DNA from: an uncultured Sphingopyxis sp.
GTDB lineage: Bacteria; Pseudomonadota; Alphaproteobacteria; Sphingomonadales; Sphingomonadaceae
Length of the DNA: 64,000 bases
Direction of reading: 5' to 3'
Assembly (NCBI GenBank): GCA_936933955.1
Contig: CAKZIN010000034.1
Location: 13,235-77,234, forward strand
The stretch's first letter is position 1. Each line of letters starts with the position of its first letter. Under the pieces are notes generated by a model, which had not been told where the DNA came from, searched no databases, and saw nothing but the letters and a program-made list of their open reading frames with translations. Positions 23,749 to 33,095 of the stretch are shown here, piece after piece. A program made the translations under genes and the position numbers.

Positions 23749-25644
23749 CTAAATTCCGAACAGCCGCGTGAGGCTCTTTTCCAGCATGAAGAACTGCCAG
23801 ATCTGCCGCGCGCGGTCGGCGTGGCCGCTTTGGTGTTCGTCGACCAGCCGCCGCACCTCCGCCATCTCGAACCAGCCGGTGGCGGTGAGCGTCGGGCTGG
23901 TTCCCAGCCGCCGCGCCTCCCCTGCCAGCGGGCCGCGGAACCAGCGGGTCAGCGGGGTGACGAAGCCCATCTTGGGCCGGTAGAGGAGGTCGTGCGGCAG
24001 CACCCCTTCGAGCGCGCGCTTCATCAGCCATTTGCCCTGCGCGCCACGCACGCGCATCACCGCGGGAAGGCTTGCGGCGAATTCGATCAGGTGGTGGTCG
24101 AGCAGCGGCTCGCGCGCTTCGAGGCTGACTCCCATGCTCATGCGGTCGACCTTGGTCAGGATGTCACCCGGCAGCGCGATGAGGAGGTCGGCATATTGCG
24201 CGGCGTCCAGCGGTTCGCTGACCGGCGCTTCGGCCATTGTCCGGATCCAGCGATGCTCCGCGACATGCCCTTGCAGCGCCTGCCGCGCGGCGGGGGTGAG
24301 CAGCTGCGCGCGCGCCTCCGGCGACATGATGCCGATCGAGCGGGCGTAGGCCTCCGCCCCATCGCGGGCGAGGTTGGTGAGCGTCGCCTTGGCGCGCAGC
24401 GGGCGCGGCGCCCAGCCGAGTTCGGGCCAGGCGTTGGCGAGCGGGCCCAGCACCGCGCTGCGTAGCCCCGCGGGGAGCCACGACCGCGCGCGTTCCTCCT
24501 GATGCTGAAAAACGAGGCGGCGATAGCCGGCGAACGCTTCGTCGGCGCCGTCGCCCGACAGCGCCACCGTCACCCGCTCGCGCGCAAGTTCGCTCACGCG
24601 ATAGGTGGGCAGCGCGGAGGAGTCCGCGAACGGTTCGTCGCACAGCGCCGCGACCGTGTCGGCGAGCGCGAAGTCGTCGGCGCTGACCGTTCGCGTCACA
24701 TGATCGGTGGCGAAGCGCCGGGCGATGACGTCGGCGTAGCGGGTCTCATCGAGCGTGGGGTCGTCGAAGCCGATCGAGCAGCTCTGCACCGCATCCGCGC
24801 TCGCCTCGGCCATCAGCGCGACGACCGCGCTCGAATCGACCCCGCCCGAGAGGAAGGCGCCGAGCGGCACGTCGCTCACCATTCGGCTGCGGACCGCGGC
24901 GCGCAGCAGGTGCGAGAGATGCTCCGCGGCCTCGCCCTCGCTGGCGGCGATGCGGCGGGAGAAATCGGGCGCCCACCAACGCGTCGGTTTCGTGGGATGA
25001 CCGTCCCGTTTGAGGTGCCAATAGTGCCCCGCAGCGAGCTTTTTCACGCCCGCGACGATCGAGGCGTCGTCGGGCACGTAGCCAAAGGCGAGGTAATCCT
25101 CGACCGCGCACACGTCGGCGACGACGCGCAGCGTGGGCAGCGTCAGCAGCGCCTTAAGCTCGCTCGCGAACGCCAGCGTGCCGTCGGCCAGCGTCGCGTA
25201 GAAAAGCGGCTTCACCCCCAGCCGATCGCGGGCGAGGAACAGGCTGCCCTCCGCCGCATCGTGAATGGCGAAGGCGAACATCCCCTCCAGCCGGTCGATA
25301 GAGCGCGGACCCCAGGCGGCGAAGGCGGCGAGAATCACCTCCGTATCGCCATCGGTGCGAAACCGGGCCCCGCTGCGCTCCAGCTCGGTGCGTAGTGCGC
25401 GGTAGTTGTACACCTCGCCGTTGTAGCTGATGTGATAGCGGCCGTCGGCGCTGGGCATCGGCTGCGGCGAGCCTGCGACGTCGATGATCGACAGGCGACG
25501 GTGGCCGAACACCACGCCTGGCGCGCTCCAGATGCCGTCGCCATCGGGGCCACGATGGCTGAGCGTCGCGATCATCGCGCGCACGCGATCCTCGGGCAGC
25601 GGGCGCGGTTGCTGGGGGTGGTAGAGGCCGGCGATGCCGCACAT
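23749..25644 (-). CDS. XrtA/PEP-CTERM system amidotransferase (asparagine synthase-like)
   Basis: 631 aa. An N-terminal class-II glutaminase domain (MCGIAGLYHP, Cys2 as nucleophile, SHRGPDGDG, SYNGEVYNY) is joined to a C-terminal asparagine-synthase domain with the PP-loop LSGGVDSSAV (about residue 262) and SGDGADEAFAGY. In exosortase A loci this protein is thought to amidate a sugar or acid in the exopolysaccharide, not to make free asparagine. It is the last gene of the long minus-strand operon, 21 bases after xrtA. Confidence 0.92.
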   Translation of the reverse strand: MCGIAGLYHPQQPRPLPEDRVRAMIATLSHRGPDGDGIWSAPGVVFGHRRLSIIDVAGSPQPMPSADGRYHISYNGEVYNYRALRTELERSGARFRTDGDTEVILAAFAAWGPRSIDRLEGMFAFAIHDAAEGSLFLARDRLGVKPLFYATLADGTLAFASELKALLTLPTLRVVADVCAVEDYLAFGYVPDDASIVAGVKKLAAGHYWHLKRDGHPTKPTRWWAPDFSRRIAASEGEAAEHLSHLLRAAVRSRMVSDVPLGAFLSGGVDSSAVVALMAEASADAVQSCSIGFDDPTLDETRYADVIARRFATDHVTRTVSADDFALADTVAALCDEPFADSSALPTYRVSELARERVTVALSGDGADEAFAGYRRLVFQHQEERARSWLPAGLRSAVLGPLANAWPELGWAPRPLRAKATLTNLARDGAEAYARSIGIMSPEARAQLLTPAARQALQGHVAEHRWIRTMAEAPVSEPLDAAQYADLLIALPGDILTKVDRMSMGVSLEAREPLLDHHLIEFAASLPAVMRVRGAQGKWLMKRALEGVLPHDLLYRPKMGFVTPLTRWFRGPLAGEARRLGTSPTLTATGWFEMAEVRRLVDEHQSGHADRARQIWQFFMLEKSLTRLFGI

Positions 25645-25665
25645 GGTGGCGTGGCGCTTTCCCGC

Positions 25666-27246
25666 TCAGTCGCCCTGCGTCAAGCGCATCGCCAGCGCAT
25701 CACCACCGCCCGCCGCTTGCAGGAAGGCGGCGATCGCATTGCGCCCGGGCGCCGATCCTTCGGCGGGCGCGCTCACCAGCACCGCCCAGCCGCGCGGGTC
25801 GCCGCGGAGAGCGCGGGCGCGCAGCGTCGCCCACTTCACCCGCGTTGGATCAGCAGTGAACTCTCCATCGACCCGATAAAGCCGCGCGACGTCACGCACC
25901 TCGGCGCGCCGGACGATACGGTCGACGGCCATGCCGCCGAGCGGCGCGAGCCCCTGGCCCCAGCGCCAATCGCTGTCGGGGCCGACCGCGCCCTGCCCGA
26001 AGCCGACCAGCTCCGCGCCTTCGCTCTGCCGCGTGAAGCCGGCGAGGGTGACCGTCACCACCCGGCCTGCCGGATCGCGGTAGCGCCAGTCGCGGCGTTG
26101 CTGCGCACCGGCAAAGTGCGCGCGCCACTCGCCAGCCGCGGCGGGCGCATCGGCCAGCCTCTCCCACCCTGGCACCTCGGGCGAGCTCGGCAACGGTAGC
26201 GGTAGGGTGCGCGCGGTGCTGGTGAGCCCAAGCGCGACTGGCACGCCCACCACCAGCGCCGCCGCGCCCACGATCTGCACCAGCGGCGCCCGCCAGCCCG
26301 CCCAGCGCGCGATGGCGGCGTCAGAAGGCGCATCCTCGTCGTCGGGGCTGCGTTCGATGAACGGTTTGGCCGCCAGCGCGACGAGAGCGATGACCAGCGC
26401 AAAGAAAACCCAGCCGTAGATCAGATGGTCCGCGCCGACGGCGAAGCGCGTGCCCCACGCCTCCGCCATGACGATCGTCCCCCACGCGCGCACCGCATTG
26501 GCGAGCACGCCGCCGACCAGCGCGAAGGCGACGAACGCGATGCGCTTCCACGTCGTACGAAACCAGAGGTGCGCGGCAAAGGTCGCCAGCGCGGCGATGG
26601 CGACGAGGAACTTCACCCCCGAACAGGCCTCCGCCACGGCGAAATAGCCGCGCGGGGTGGTGATAAAGATGCCCTCGATCACCGCCGGAATGCCGGAGAG
26701 ATGCAGCATCGGCATGATCAGCTCGGCGGTGACGCGCTGCATCAGCGGCACGAGCTCCTCGCCTACGGGCACAAGAAACAGCGCAAAGCCGAGCGGGAAC
26801 AACAGCGCGCGCGTCACTTGCGGTCCGAACAGCGCGGGCACCAACGCGAGCGGCATCGCGATCAACCCGGCGTGGCGCAGCAGCTGCACGCCGGCGAGCT
26901 CCCCCGCGAGCCACGGCAGCACCGCCAGCGCGACCAGCGCCAGCCCCGGCGCCCACGCACGAGGCTCGAGCGCGAGCACCGTCGTTCGCCGCCGCCAGAT
27001 CAGCCAGCCGATCATCGGCAGCAGCAACCAGCAATGGCTGAAAGTCGAACGATTCCACTGCTCGAACAGGGTGAGCAGATCGCGATGCAGCACGACCAGC
27101 AGCGCGGCGACGGTCGCAGCGTAGGCGCGCAAGAATTGGCGCCAGCGCTTGTCGAGAGGGCGATCACCCTCCCCCCCATAACCCTGAACCCGATTCAAAG
27201 TCTTCGGTTGAGCGGGCGCTTCCGGATGCTGAATCGACTTCAGCAT
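25666..27246 (-). CDS. xrtA: Exosortase A fused to EpsI domain
   Basis: 526 aa. The N-terminal two thirds form a multi-helix membrane transpeptidase with the exosortase triad: Cys208 in AEACSGVKFL, Arg253 in NAVRAW and His274 in ADHLIYGW. It should cut PEP-CTERM proteins and may link them to a surface polymer. Residues from about 330 are an EpsI-type extracytoplasmic domain (RVVTVTLAGFTRQSEGAELV, then QGLAPLGG). Residues 1-33 have no family match and are encoded by a palindromic repeat, so the true start may be later (TTG at codon 39) or the repeat has been taken into the frame. It overlaps the glycosyltransferase gene by seven bases. Confidence 0.93.
   Translation of the reverse strand: MLKSIQHPEAPAQPKTLNRVQGYGGEGDRPLDKRWRQFLRAYAATVAALLVVLHRDLLTLFEQWNRSTFSHCWLLLPMIGWLIWRRRTTVLALEPRAWAPGLALVALAVLPWLAGELAGVQLLRHAGLIAMPLALVPALFGPQVTRALLFPLGFALFLVPVGEELVPLMQRVTAELIMPMLHLSGIPAVIEGIFITTPRGYFAVAEACSGVKFLVAIAALATFAAHLWFRTTWKRIAFVAFALVGGVLANAVRAWGTIVMAEAWGTRFAVGADHLIYGWVFFALVIALVALAAKPFIERSPDDEDAPSDAAIARWAGWRAPLVQIVGAAALVVGVPVALGLTSTARTLPLPLPSSPEVPGWERLADAPAAAGEWRAHFAGAQQRRDWRYRDPAGRVVTVTLAGFTRQSEGAELVGFGQGAVGPDSDWRWGQGLAPLGGMAVDRIVRRAEVRDVARLYRVDGEFTADPTRVKWATLRARALRGDPRGWAVLVSAPAEGSAPGRNAIAAFLQAAGGGDALAMRLTQGD
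27226..27246. repeat. Perfect palindrome at the glycosyltransferase-xrtA junction
   Basis: ATGCTGAA, five bases, TTCAGCAT: a perfect eight-base stem that contains the stop codon of the glycosyltransferase gene and the first ATG of xrtA. Together with about 60 bases beyond it (to 27160) it looks like a sphingomonad intergenic repeat with Met-initiating sequence. No second copy was seen in the window. Confidence 0.6.
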
Positions 27247-28442
27247 GACGGGTTTCGGGCTGCAGCGCCCGCATCCAGCAGCACATCGAGCGGGGCGAGC
27301 TGCGCATCCCAGCCGTAGCGCTCGATCATCAGCGCGCGCGCCGCGGTGCCCATGGCCTTCGCGCGTTGCGGATCGGCGAGTAGCTGAGCGACAGCCCCCG
27401 CCGTCGCCTCCGCGCCATCCGCAGCGAACGCGTGCCTGCCACGGCTGAGGTCGATGCCATCCAGCGCAGCGCTGCTGGCAACGACGGGCCGCGCCATCGC
27501 CATCGCCTCGAGCAGCTTGTTCTGCACACCGCGCGCCACCGCGAGCGGCGCGACGACCACGTCTGCGGCGGCCAGCCAGGGGCGCACGTCGGGCACTTCC
27601 CCCGTCACCTCGACCTGGGCCGAGGCCAGGCCCCGGACCTCCGCCGTCGGCGCTCGACCGACGATAGCGAAGCGCGCCTGCGGCAGTTTCGGCATCACTT
27701 CACGCGCAATCAGCGTCGCGGCGGCGATGTTGGGCGGGTAATCCATCTGCCCGGTGAAAACGAGCAGCGGCGCGACCCGATCAGGCAATGGCGCGAAGTC
27801 GGCGTCGGGCGAGAATTGGTCGGTGTCGATGCCGTTGCCGACGACGTGGACGCGGCTCGTCAATCCGCTGCGCGCCGTGAACAGCGCCGCCTCCCCCTCA
27901 CTGACAAACAGGCTCGCGTCCGCGCGTCGGGCGACACACGCCTCCCAGTCGGCCAGCAGTCGCCCCTCGCGCGCATGGAGCGAGCCGAGCGCCCCACCCT
28001 CTCGCGCATAGGCGTCGAACTTCGCCGAATCGACGTCGCAGAAATCCATGATCAGCCGCCCCGACCAGCCGTCGGGCACATAAGCCGCGCTCTGCCCGGA
28101 AAAGGCGACGATGGTGCCCACCCGCCCAGTTGCCAGCAGCGCAGCGACGTGACGTTTGAGCGCCGCATCGGCGAACGCCTCGACCGATGCGGGGCGACCC
28201 GAAGTAAAGCTAGCGAGCATGGCGGCGGCGCGCGACCGGCGACGCACCTCGATGTGAGTGCTTGCCGCCATCGGTGCGATCTTCGCCATCGCCACCGCGC
28301 GGTCCGCCTCGCTGTCCGCCAGCGCTGCGAGGTGGACCGGCCCGCGCGCGGCGAGGTGACGGAACTGCTGCCACGAGCGAATCCGGTCGCCGCGGTCGGG
28401 CGGCCACGGCGCGCGGTGGGCGATGAACAGCGTCTCGCTCAT
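27240..28442 (-). CDS. XrtA/PEP-CTERM system-associated sugar transferase (GT4 family)
   Basis: 400 aa. The N-terminus ETLFIAHRAPWPPDRGDRIRS is the hallmark of the EpsH-associated transferase family. The C-terminal Rossmann half has FTGQMDYPPN, ITGEVPDVRPWL-like GEVPDVRPW and ARGVQNKLLEAMAMARPVV, where the Glu binds the nucleotide sugar in GT4 enzymes. It adds a sugar to the lipid-linked repeat unit on the cytoplasmic side. The last residues lie in the palindromic repeat. The start overlaps the FemAB gene by ATGA. Confidence 0.92.
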   Translation of the reverse strand: MSETLFIAHRAPWPPDRGDRIRSWQQFRHLAARGPVHLAALADSEADRAVAMAKIAPMAASTHIEVRRRSRAAAMLASFTSGRPASVEAFADAALKRHVAALLATGRVGTIVAFSGQSAAYVPDGWSGRLIMDFCDVDSAKFDAYAREGGALGSLHAREGRLLADWEACVARRADASLFVSEGEAALFTARSGLTSRVHVVGNGIDTDQFSPDADFAPLPDRVAPLLVFTGQMDYPPNIAAATLIAREVMPKLPQARFAIVGRAPTAEVRGLASAQVEVTGEVPDVRPWLAAADVVVAPLAVARGVQNKLLEAMAMARPVVASSAALDGIDLSRGRHAFAADGAEATAGAVAQLLADPQRAKAMGTAARALMIERYGWDAQLAPLDVLLDAGAAARNPSC

Positions 28443-29464
28443 CCGAGCTGCCGGGCGATATGCGGGCCGACGAGGTTAGCGAGCGGGAGCGGCAGCTTTT
28501 GCCACGCCGCGACCATCTGCTGGTAACGCGGGCTTTGTGCCGACACGTCACGCGTCGCCCCGTCTGCGCACCAGCGCGCATAGCGCAGCGGCTGCGCCTC
28601 GAACCCCCAGTTGCGCTTATACGCGGCGGGGCCGCTGCCTGCCTGCGAGCGACCGAAGTCGAACGCGCCGCATCCCTTAGTGCGCGCATGGTCCATCAGC
28701 TCGAAATACATGCGTTCGTTGGCGCGCAGCCCCCGCGCCTCCCGCGTACCGCCACCCCAATAGGGCATGACCGTGCCGCGCCAGTAGAGGCTCAATACCG
28801 ACGCCACCGCCTCACCCTTATGCGCGACGGTGAGGATGTCGGCATCGGCAAAGGTATCGAGCACCGCGTCGAACAGCGCGCGCGGGAACACCGGCGTGCC
28901 GAGGTTGCGCACGCTCGTCGCGTAGCAGCGATAATGGTCGCGGCGGTCCTGCTCGTCGCGCCCAACGCGCACCGTCAACGCATTGGCGAGCCCCTTGCGC
29001 ACCTCCGCGCGATGCTTGCGCGGGATGGCGGCGAGTTCGTCGTCGCGCGATGCGGCGAGCGGGCGGACGAACTGCACCTTGCTCTCGCCATCGACCGCGA
29101 AGCCATCGGGCATAGCTCCGCCGCGCAGTTCGATGGCCTTTGTCCCGGTGGAGCGCGCCCGGGCGACCGCCGCCTCAGTGAGCGCGGCCGCAGCCTGCGC
29201 ATCGCCCAGCAGGCCGCCCCCGACCGCAAATCCGCTCGACACCAGCGCGTCACCGAACAGCCGGCTGCGCACATGCGTAAGGGGGAGCCAGCCGACGAGC
29301 TCAGAACCACGGGTCGCAAGCAGCGGCACGAAACGCTGGCGCGTCCCGCGCTCCACCGCACGACCCCAGCGCGGGGTGTGAAAGATGGTCGCTTCGGGAC
29401 GGCTTTTGAGCCACGCCTCCACCCCCGCATCGTCGGCGGGGGTCGCGTCGCGCACGCCCAGCAT
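28439..29464 (-). CDS. FemAB-family XrtA/PEP-CTERM system protein
   Basis: 341 aa, GNAT-like FemAB fold. Visible are RKHRAEVRKGL (about residue 155), FDFGRSQAGSGPAAYKRNWGFE and a C-terminal conserved tail. In exosortase loci it is thought to acylate or aminoacylate the polysaccharide or its lipid carrier. The ATG at 29464 overlaps the deacetylase stop (TGATG); the much longer upstream frame only shadows the deacetylase. Confidence 0.9.
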   Translation of the reverse strand: MLGVRDATPADDAGVEAWLKSRPEATIFHTPRWGRAVERGTRQRFVPLLATRGSELVGWLPLTHVRSRLFGDALVSSGFAVGGGLLGDAQAAAALTEAAVARARSTGTKAIELRGGAMPDGFAVDGESKVQFVRPLAASRDDELAAIPRKHRAEVRKGLANALTVRVGRDEQDRRDHYRCYATSVRNLGTPVFPRALFDAVLDTFADADILTVAHKGEAVASVLSLYWRGTVMPYWGGGTREARGLRANERMYFELMDHARTKGCGAFDFGRSQAGSGPAAYKRNWGFEAQPLRYARWCADGATRDVSAQSPRYQQMVAAWQKLPLPLANLVGPHIARQLG

Positions 29465-30345
29465 CACGCCGCCTGCGCGAGTGGGCGAGCCGACCGTGCC
29501 GCCACCACCCGGTCGGTGCGGTCCCACGCGGCGTCGCGACACAGCCGCTCCAGCTTGCCCTCCATCGCCGATAGCAGCGTGTAGTGACGGAGCTTCGACT
29601 TGAGGGGAGCGCCGGCGACCCGCGGTTGTTCCGGGTCGAGTTCCCACGGGTGGAAATAGGTCACAGCAGGCTCGCCCCGCGCGTTGGCCTCGCGCACTCC
29701 GGCGATGCTGAAACGATACGGCAGCATGCGGAAAAACCCGCCGCCAAGCAGCATCCGCCGACCAAGCAGCGACATGGTCGATGGCGGCAGTTCCACCAGC
29801 GGCGATCCCGCCACCGGCTCCCACGCAAAGCGCGGCGCGCCGGGGATGCCGTAATGATCGTGCGCGATCGGTGCGACGCTTGAGGAATAGGCGTAGCCCG
29901 CCTCCGCCAGCTCGGCATGCGCCCACGGGGTGCGCTGGTCGATGGAGAAGCTGGGCGCGCGATAGCCGGTGACGGCCTGCCCGCCGGCGTCCTCCAGGAT
30001 CGCGCGGGTCTTGCGGAGATCGTCGCGGAACTGCTCACGCGAGAGCTTGAACACGCGCGCATGGTCGTAACCGTGGCTCGCCAGCTCGTGTCCCGCCTCG
30101 ACGATCCGGCGCATCAACGGCCCCGCCCGCTCCGCCACCCAGCCGAGCGTGAAGAAGGTCGCGTTCACCCCGCAGCGGTCGAACAGCGCCAACGCGCGCT
30201 CGGTGTTGGCGACGAAACGATGTTCGAGCCGGGGCCAATCGGCGCGGTCGATGACATGCTCGAACGCGCCGACCTGAAACCAGTCCTCGACGTCGATCGA
30301 CAGCGCGTTGACGACGCGCGAGCCAGGCGAAGGCGCGGCCGCCAC
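29464..30345 (-). CDS. XrtA system polysaccharide deacetylase
   Basis: 293 aa NodB-homology deacetylase. Motifs: LSIDVEDWFQ (the Asp pair), SHGYDHARVF (zinc His residues), GYRAPSFSI with the Arg, and YFHPWEL near the C-terminus. It probably removes acetyl groups from the growing glycan. The start is GTG at 30345, eight bases after the ATPase stop. It has no signal peptide, consistent with other members of this subfamily. Confidence 0.92.
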   Translation of the reverse strand: MAAAPSPGSRVVNALSIDVEDWFQVGAFEHVIDRADWPRLEHRFVANTERALALFDRCGVNATFFTLGWVAERAGPLMRRIVEAGHELASHGYDHARVFKLSREQFRDDLRKTRAILEDAGGQAVTGYRAPSFSIDQRTPWAHAELAEAGYAYSSSVAPIAHDHYGIPGAPRFAWEPVAGSPLVELPPSTMSLLGRRMLLGGGFFRMLPYRFSIAGVREANARGEPAVTYFHPWELDPEQPRVAGAPLKSKLRHYTLLSAMEGKLERLCRDAAWDRTDRVVAARSARPLAQAA

Positions 30346-30353
30346 CGCCGGAT

Positions 30354-31376
30354 TCAGGCCGCGCGAATGTTGGGACGCGCGGGGCGCTGGTCGTCCTCGA
30401 CCCAGGCGATGAGCAGGTCGAGCACGCGCCGCAGCGCCGCGTCCTGGTCCACCAGCTGCGCTTCGAGCCGCTCGATCCGCGCTTCGAGCGCCGCCACCGC
30501 CGCATCCTCGCGCGGAGCGGTCTGCGGCGAAGAGCCGGGCGCGGCGACCGGAACGCTGATCGGGCGCGGCCCATCGTCGAGATCTGCAATCACCTGCGCC
30601 ACGTCGCGCGCGTCGAGCTCGTGCTTCTCCTCCACCGCGCCGTGCAGCAGCAGACGAGAAGCAAGCGTGTTGACCTTGCGCGGGATGCCGCCCGTCGCCC
30701 GCCAGATCGCGTCGTAGGCGTCGGGCGCGAACGCCGGGTCCTCACGCCAGCCGACCAGGCTCAGGCGGTGGATGAGGTAGGGCTCGACCTCCTCCGGCAG
30801 CATTGCGTCGAGGTGGTGCGTGGCAATCACCCGCTGGCGCAGCTGCTCCAGCTGCGGCGAGGCGAGCGTGTCGCGAAATTCCGGCTGGCCGAGCAGGAAA
30901 ATCTGCATCAGCGAACTTTCGCCCAGCTGAAAGTTCGAGAGCATGCGCAGCTCTTCGAGCGCACTCACGTCGAGGTTCTGTGCCTCGTCCACGATCAGCA
31001 GCACCCGCCGCCCGGCGCGCGCTTCCTCGTGCAGAAAATCCTCAATTCCAGCCAACGCCGCGGACTTCGCAGGCGAGGCGATCTGCACTCCGAACGCATC
31101 GGCCACCAGCCGCAGCAGGTCGGCGTCAGCAACCTTGGTCGACACCAGCCGCGCCGCGGTTAGCCGCGATGGATCGATCGACTGCAGCACATGGCCGACA
31201 AGCGTCGTCTTGCCCGAGCCCACTTCGCCGGTGATGACGATGAAGCCCTCCCCCTGCGCGAGGCCGTAGCCGAGGTAGCTCATCGCGGTGCGATGTGTGG
31301 CGCTTTCGAACCAGAAGCGCGGGTCCGGCGTCAGCTGGAACGGGCGTCCGCTCAGATTGTAGAATTGATCATACAT
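30354..31376 (-). CDS. XrtA-associated ATPase (ExeA-like AAA protein)
   Basis: 340 aa. It begins MYDQFYNLSGRPFQLTPDPRF, typical of the family. Walker A is GEVGSGKTT (about residue 50), Walker B LLIVDEAQN, sensor-like RQRVIATHHL. The ExeA relation suggests a role in assembling or energising export. The last 60 residues form a predicted coiled coil (ALEARIERLEAQLVDQDAAL) and a basic end. It is part of the long operon. Confidence 0.92.
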   Translation of the reverse strand: MYDQFYNLSGRPFQLTPDPRFWFESATHRTAMSYLGYGLAQGEGFIVITGEVGSGKTTLVGHVLQSIDPSRLTAARLVSTKVADADLLRLVADAFGVQIASPAKSAALAGIEDFLHEEARAGRRVLLIVDEAQNLDVSALEELRMLSNFQLGESSLMQIFLLGQPEFRDTLASPQLEQLRQRVIATHHLDAMLPEEVEPYLIHRLSLVGWREDPAFAPDAYDAIWRATGGIPRKVNTLASRLLLHGAVEEKHELDARDVAQVIADLDDGPRPISVPVAAPGSSPQTAPREDAAVAALEARIERLEAQLVDQDAALRRVLDLLIAWVEDDQRPARPNIRAA

Positions 31377-31391
31377 GTCCGTCGGTTCCGA

Positions 31392-33095
31392 TCACTGGAA
31401 GCTGTAGCGTAGCCCGAGCAGCGCGCTCGCATAATAGCGCGTGTTGAACCCGCGCGCGTCGATCATGTTAAGCCCCAGTGCCGCCTGACCGGTAAGCCCG
31501 CGCCAGAACTGGCGGCTGAGCGCGACGTTGGCGCCCGCGCTGAACGCATCGCCGTTGGTCGCCGAGCCGTCATAATATTGCCAGAACAGGCTGCTGCCGA
31601 GACCCGTGCGCTCGTCCAGCTGGCGCGCTGCGGAGAGCGAGGCGAACCACGTCTCCTCCTCCCCCGCGAGCGCGGCGAGGAGCCCGCCACTCTCGTCAAG
31701 ATAGTCGCGGTTGTCGTACCCGAGTGCGACGCCGAAGGTCCAGTCGCGCCGCTGCTGCGATGCGGTGAGGATCGCGCCGCGATTGCGATAGGCGAGACCT
31801 GTCAGGTTGCCGAGCAGCGGCGTCAGGCACTGCGCATCCTGCGAACCGAACAGGCAACCCGAAAAGCTGCCGTCGATCGGGTTGCGGACCACGCCGAAGT
31901 CGGTCGGAAGGCCGGCAACCGCGCTCGTCAGCCCGCGCCCGACGGTGCCGATGCGGTCGTAAACCCCGAGTCGGTAGGCGGTGCGGTCGTTGGGCTGGAA
32001 GCTCCAGCTGCCCGTGTAGCTCCAGTCGTCGTAGCGGCGCCCGACGCGTGCCTCGAGGCTCATGCGACGGCTCGGACGCCACAGCACGCCCGCGTCCCAG
32101 ATCAGCCCGGACGTATCGAACGCGATCCGGCGCGGTGCGGCGCTGTCGGTGACATAGCGCCCGTCCGCATCGACCTGTGGGGTCCCCGTCGCCGGGTTGA
32201 GCAGCGGCGGGCGATAGCTCACCTCGATGCGCTCAGCCCCCACGCCGCCAACGACCGCGACGGTCGGGCTCACCGGAAATACCAGGTCAAGGCGGGTCGA
32301 CAGCCCGTCATAGCGTTGATCGAGCTGGCCCGCGTCCTCGCGCTCCCAACTCGTCGTGGAGGTCCAGCCGAACGGCAGGCGCCCGGGCCGCATGCCGGTG
32401 CTGAGCAGCGCATTGTGCGTCACCGCGTCGCTGAAGCGCGCCAACGGTACGGCGCCAACCGGGAGCGGTGCATCAAGGCGCGACGCGCTGTACCCCAGAC
32501 GGTAGGCCGCGGCGAAGGTGAGGTCTCCGTAGCGTGCCACATAGCTCGGCCCGGCGTAGACGCTGTAGATGTCGCTGACGGGGGTGCCGGTGACGAGCCC
32601 GAACTCGGGCGAGCCACGTCCACCATCTAGGCTCGCGCGGGTCGCGATGGCGCCGCCCTCAATCGAAAGGTTGCGCGTGACCGCGTAATTGCCCCGCAGT
32701 GCTGCACTGAGGATGTTGGCGTCGTTGGCACGGCCCCAGCCGAAGCGGCGCTCGTAGCGAACCGAGGCTGCGCCCTGCGCGCGTGGGGTCGCAATGGTGG
32801 CGTCCACGCCCGCCGCCAGCGTCGAATAGGTCAGCACATCGCCCGTCCCGCCAAGTTCGGCGGTGAGGATCTGCCCGACCTCGACATAGGGCTCGACGGT
32901 CACGCGGCGGCGGCGCGGCTCGCGGTCGCGCTCAGCACTCGTGGGGGCCGAAGCGGTGGTCGGGACGTCGTTGGAAACACCTGACGTCGGGATCCCCGCG
33001 GGCGGCGTGGAACCGACTTGCGCGAGCGCCGGCGCGCCGACGCACAGCGCCGCACTCCCCAGCAAGTGCGCGAGATGGCGGGCGGTCCTGGTCAT
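31392..33095 (-). CDS. XrtA/PEP-CTERM system-associated outer-membrane beta-barrel protein
   Basis: 567 aa. A signal peptide (cleavage after APALAQ) and a Pro/Thr/Ser-rich linker (about residues 27-60) precede a long stretch of alternating hydrophobic residues that ends with Phe in LGLRYSFQ, as in porin-like barrels. It matches the large uncharacterised barrel of exosortase A loci, thought to help move polysaccharide through the outer membrane. The ATG overlaps the kinase stop (ATGA). Confidence 0.88.
   Translation of the reverse strand: MTRTARHLAHLLGSAALCVGAPALAQVGSTPPAGIPTSGVSNDVPTTASAPTSAERDREPRRRRVTVEPYVEVGQILTAELGGTGDVLTYSTLAAGVDATIATPRAQGAASVRYERRFGWGRANDANILSAALRGNYAVTRNLSIEGGAIATRASLDGGRGSPEFGLVTGTPVSDIYSVYAGPSYVARYGDLTFAAAYRLGYSASRLDAPLPVGAVPLARFSDAVTHNALLSTGMRPGRLPFGWTSTTSWEREDAGQLDQRYDGLSTRLDLVFPVSPTVAVVGGVGAERIEVSYRPPLLNPATGTPQVDADGRYVTDSAAPRRIAFDTSGLIWDAGVLWRPSRRMSLEARVGRRYDDWSYTGSWSFQPNDRTAYRLGVYDRIGTVGRGLTSAVAGLPTDFGVVRNPIDGSFSGCLFGSQDAQCLTPLLGNLTGLAYRNRGAILTASQQRRDWTFGVALGYDNRDYLDESGGLLAALAGEEETWFASLSAARQLDERTGLGSSLFWQYYDGSATNGDAFSAGANVALSRQFWRGLTGQAALGLNMIDARGFNTRYYASALLGLRYSFQ

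Noticed and set aside
28439..29926. A 495-codon frame that would extend the FemAB protein upstream
   Set aside because: The extra 154 residues only overlap the deacetylase gene in another frame; the ATG at 29464 fits the family start.
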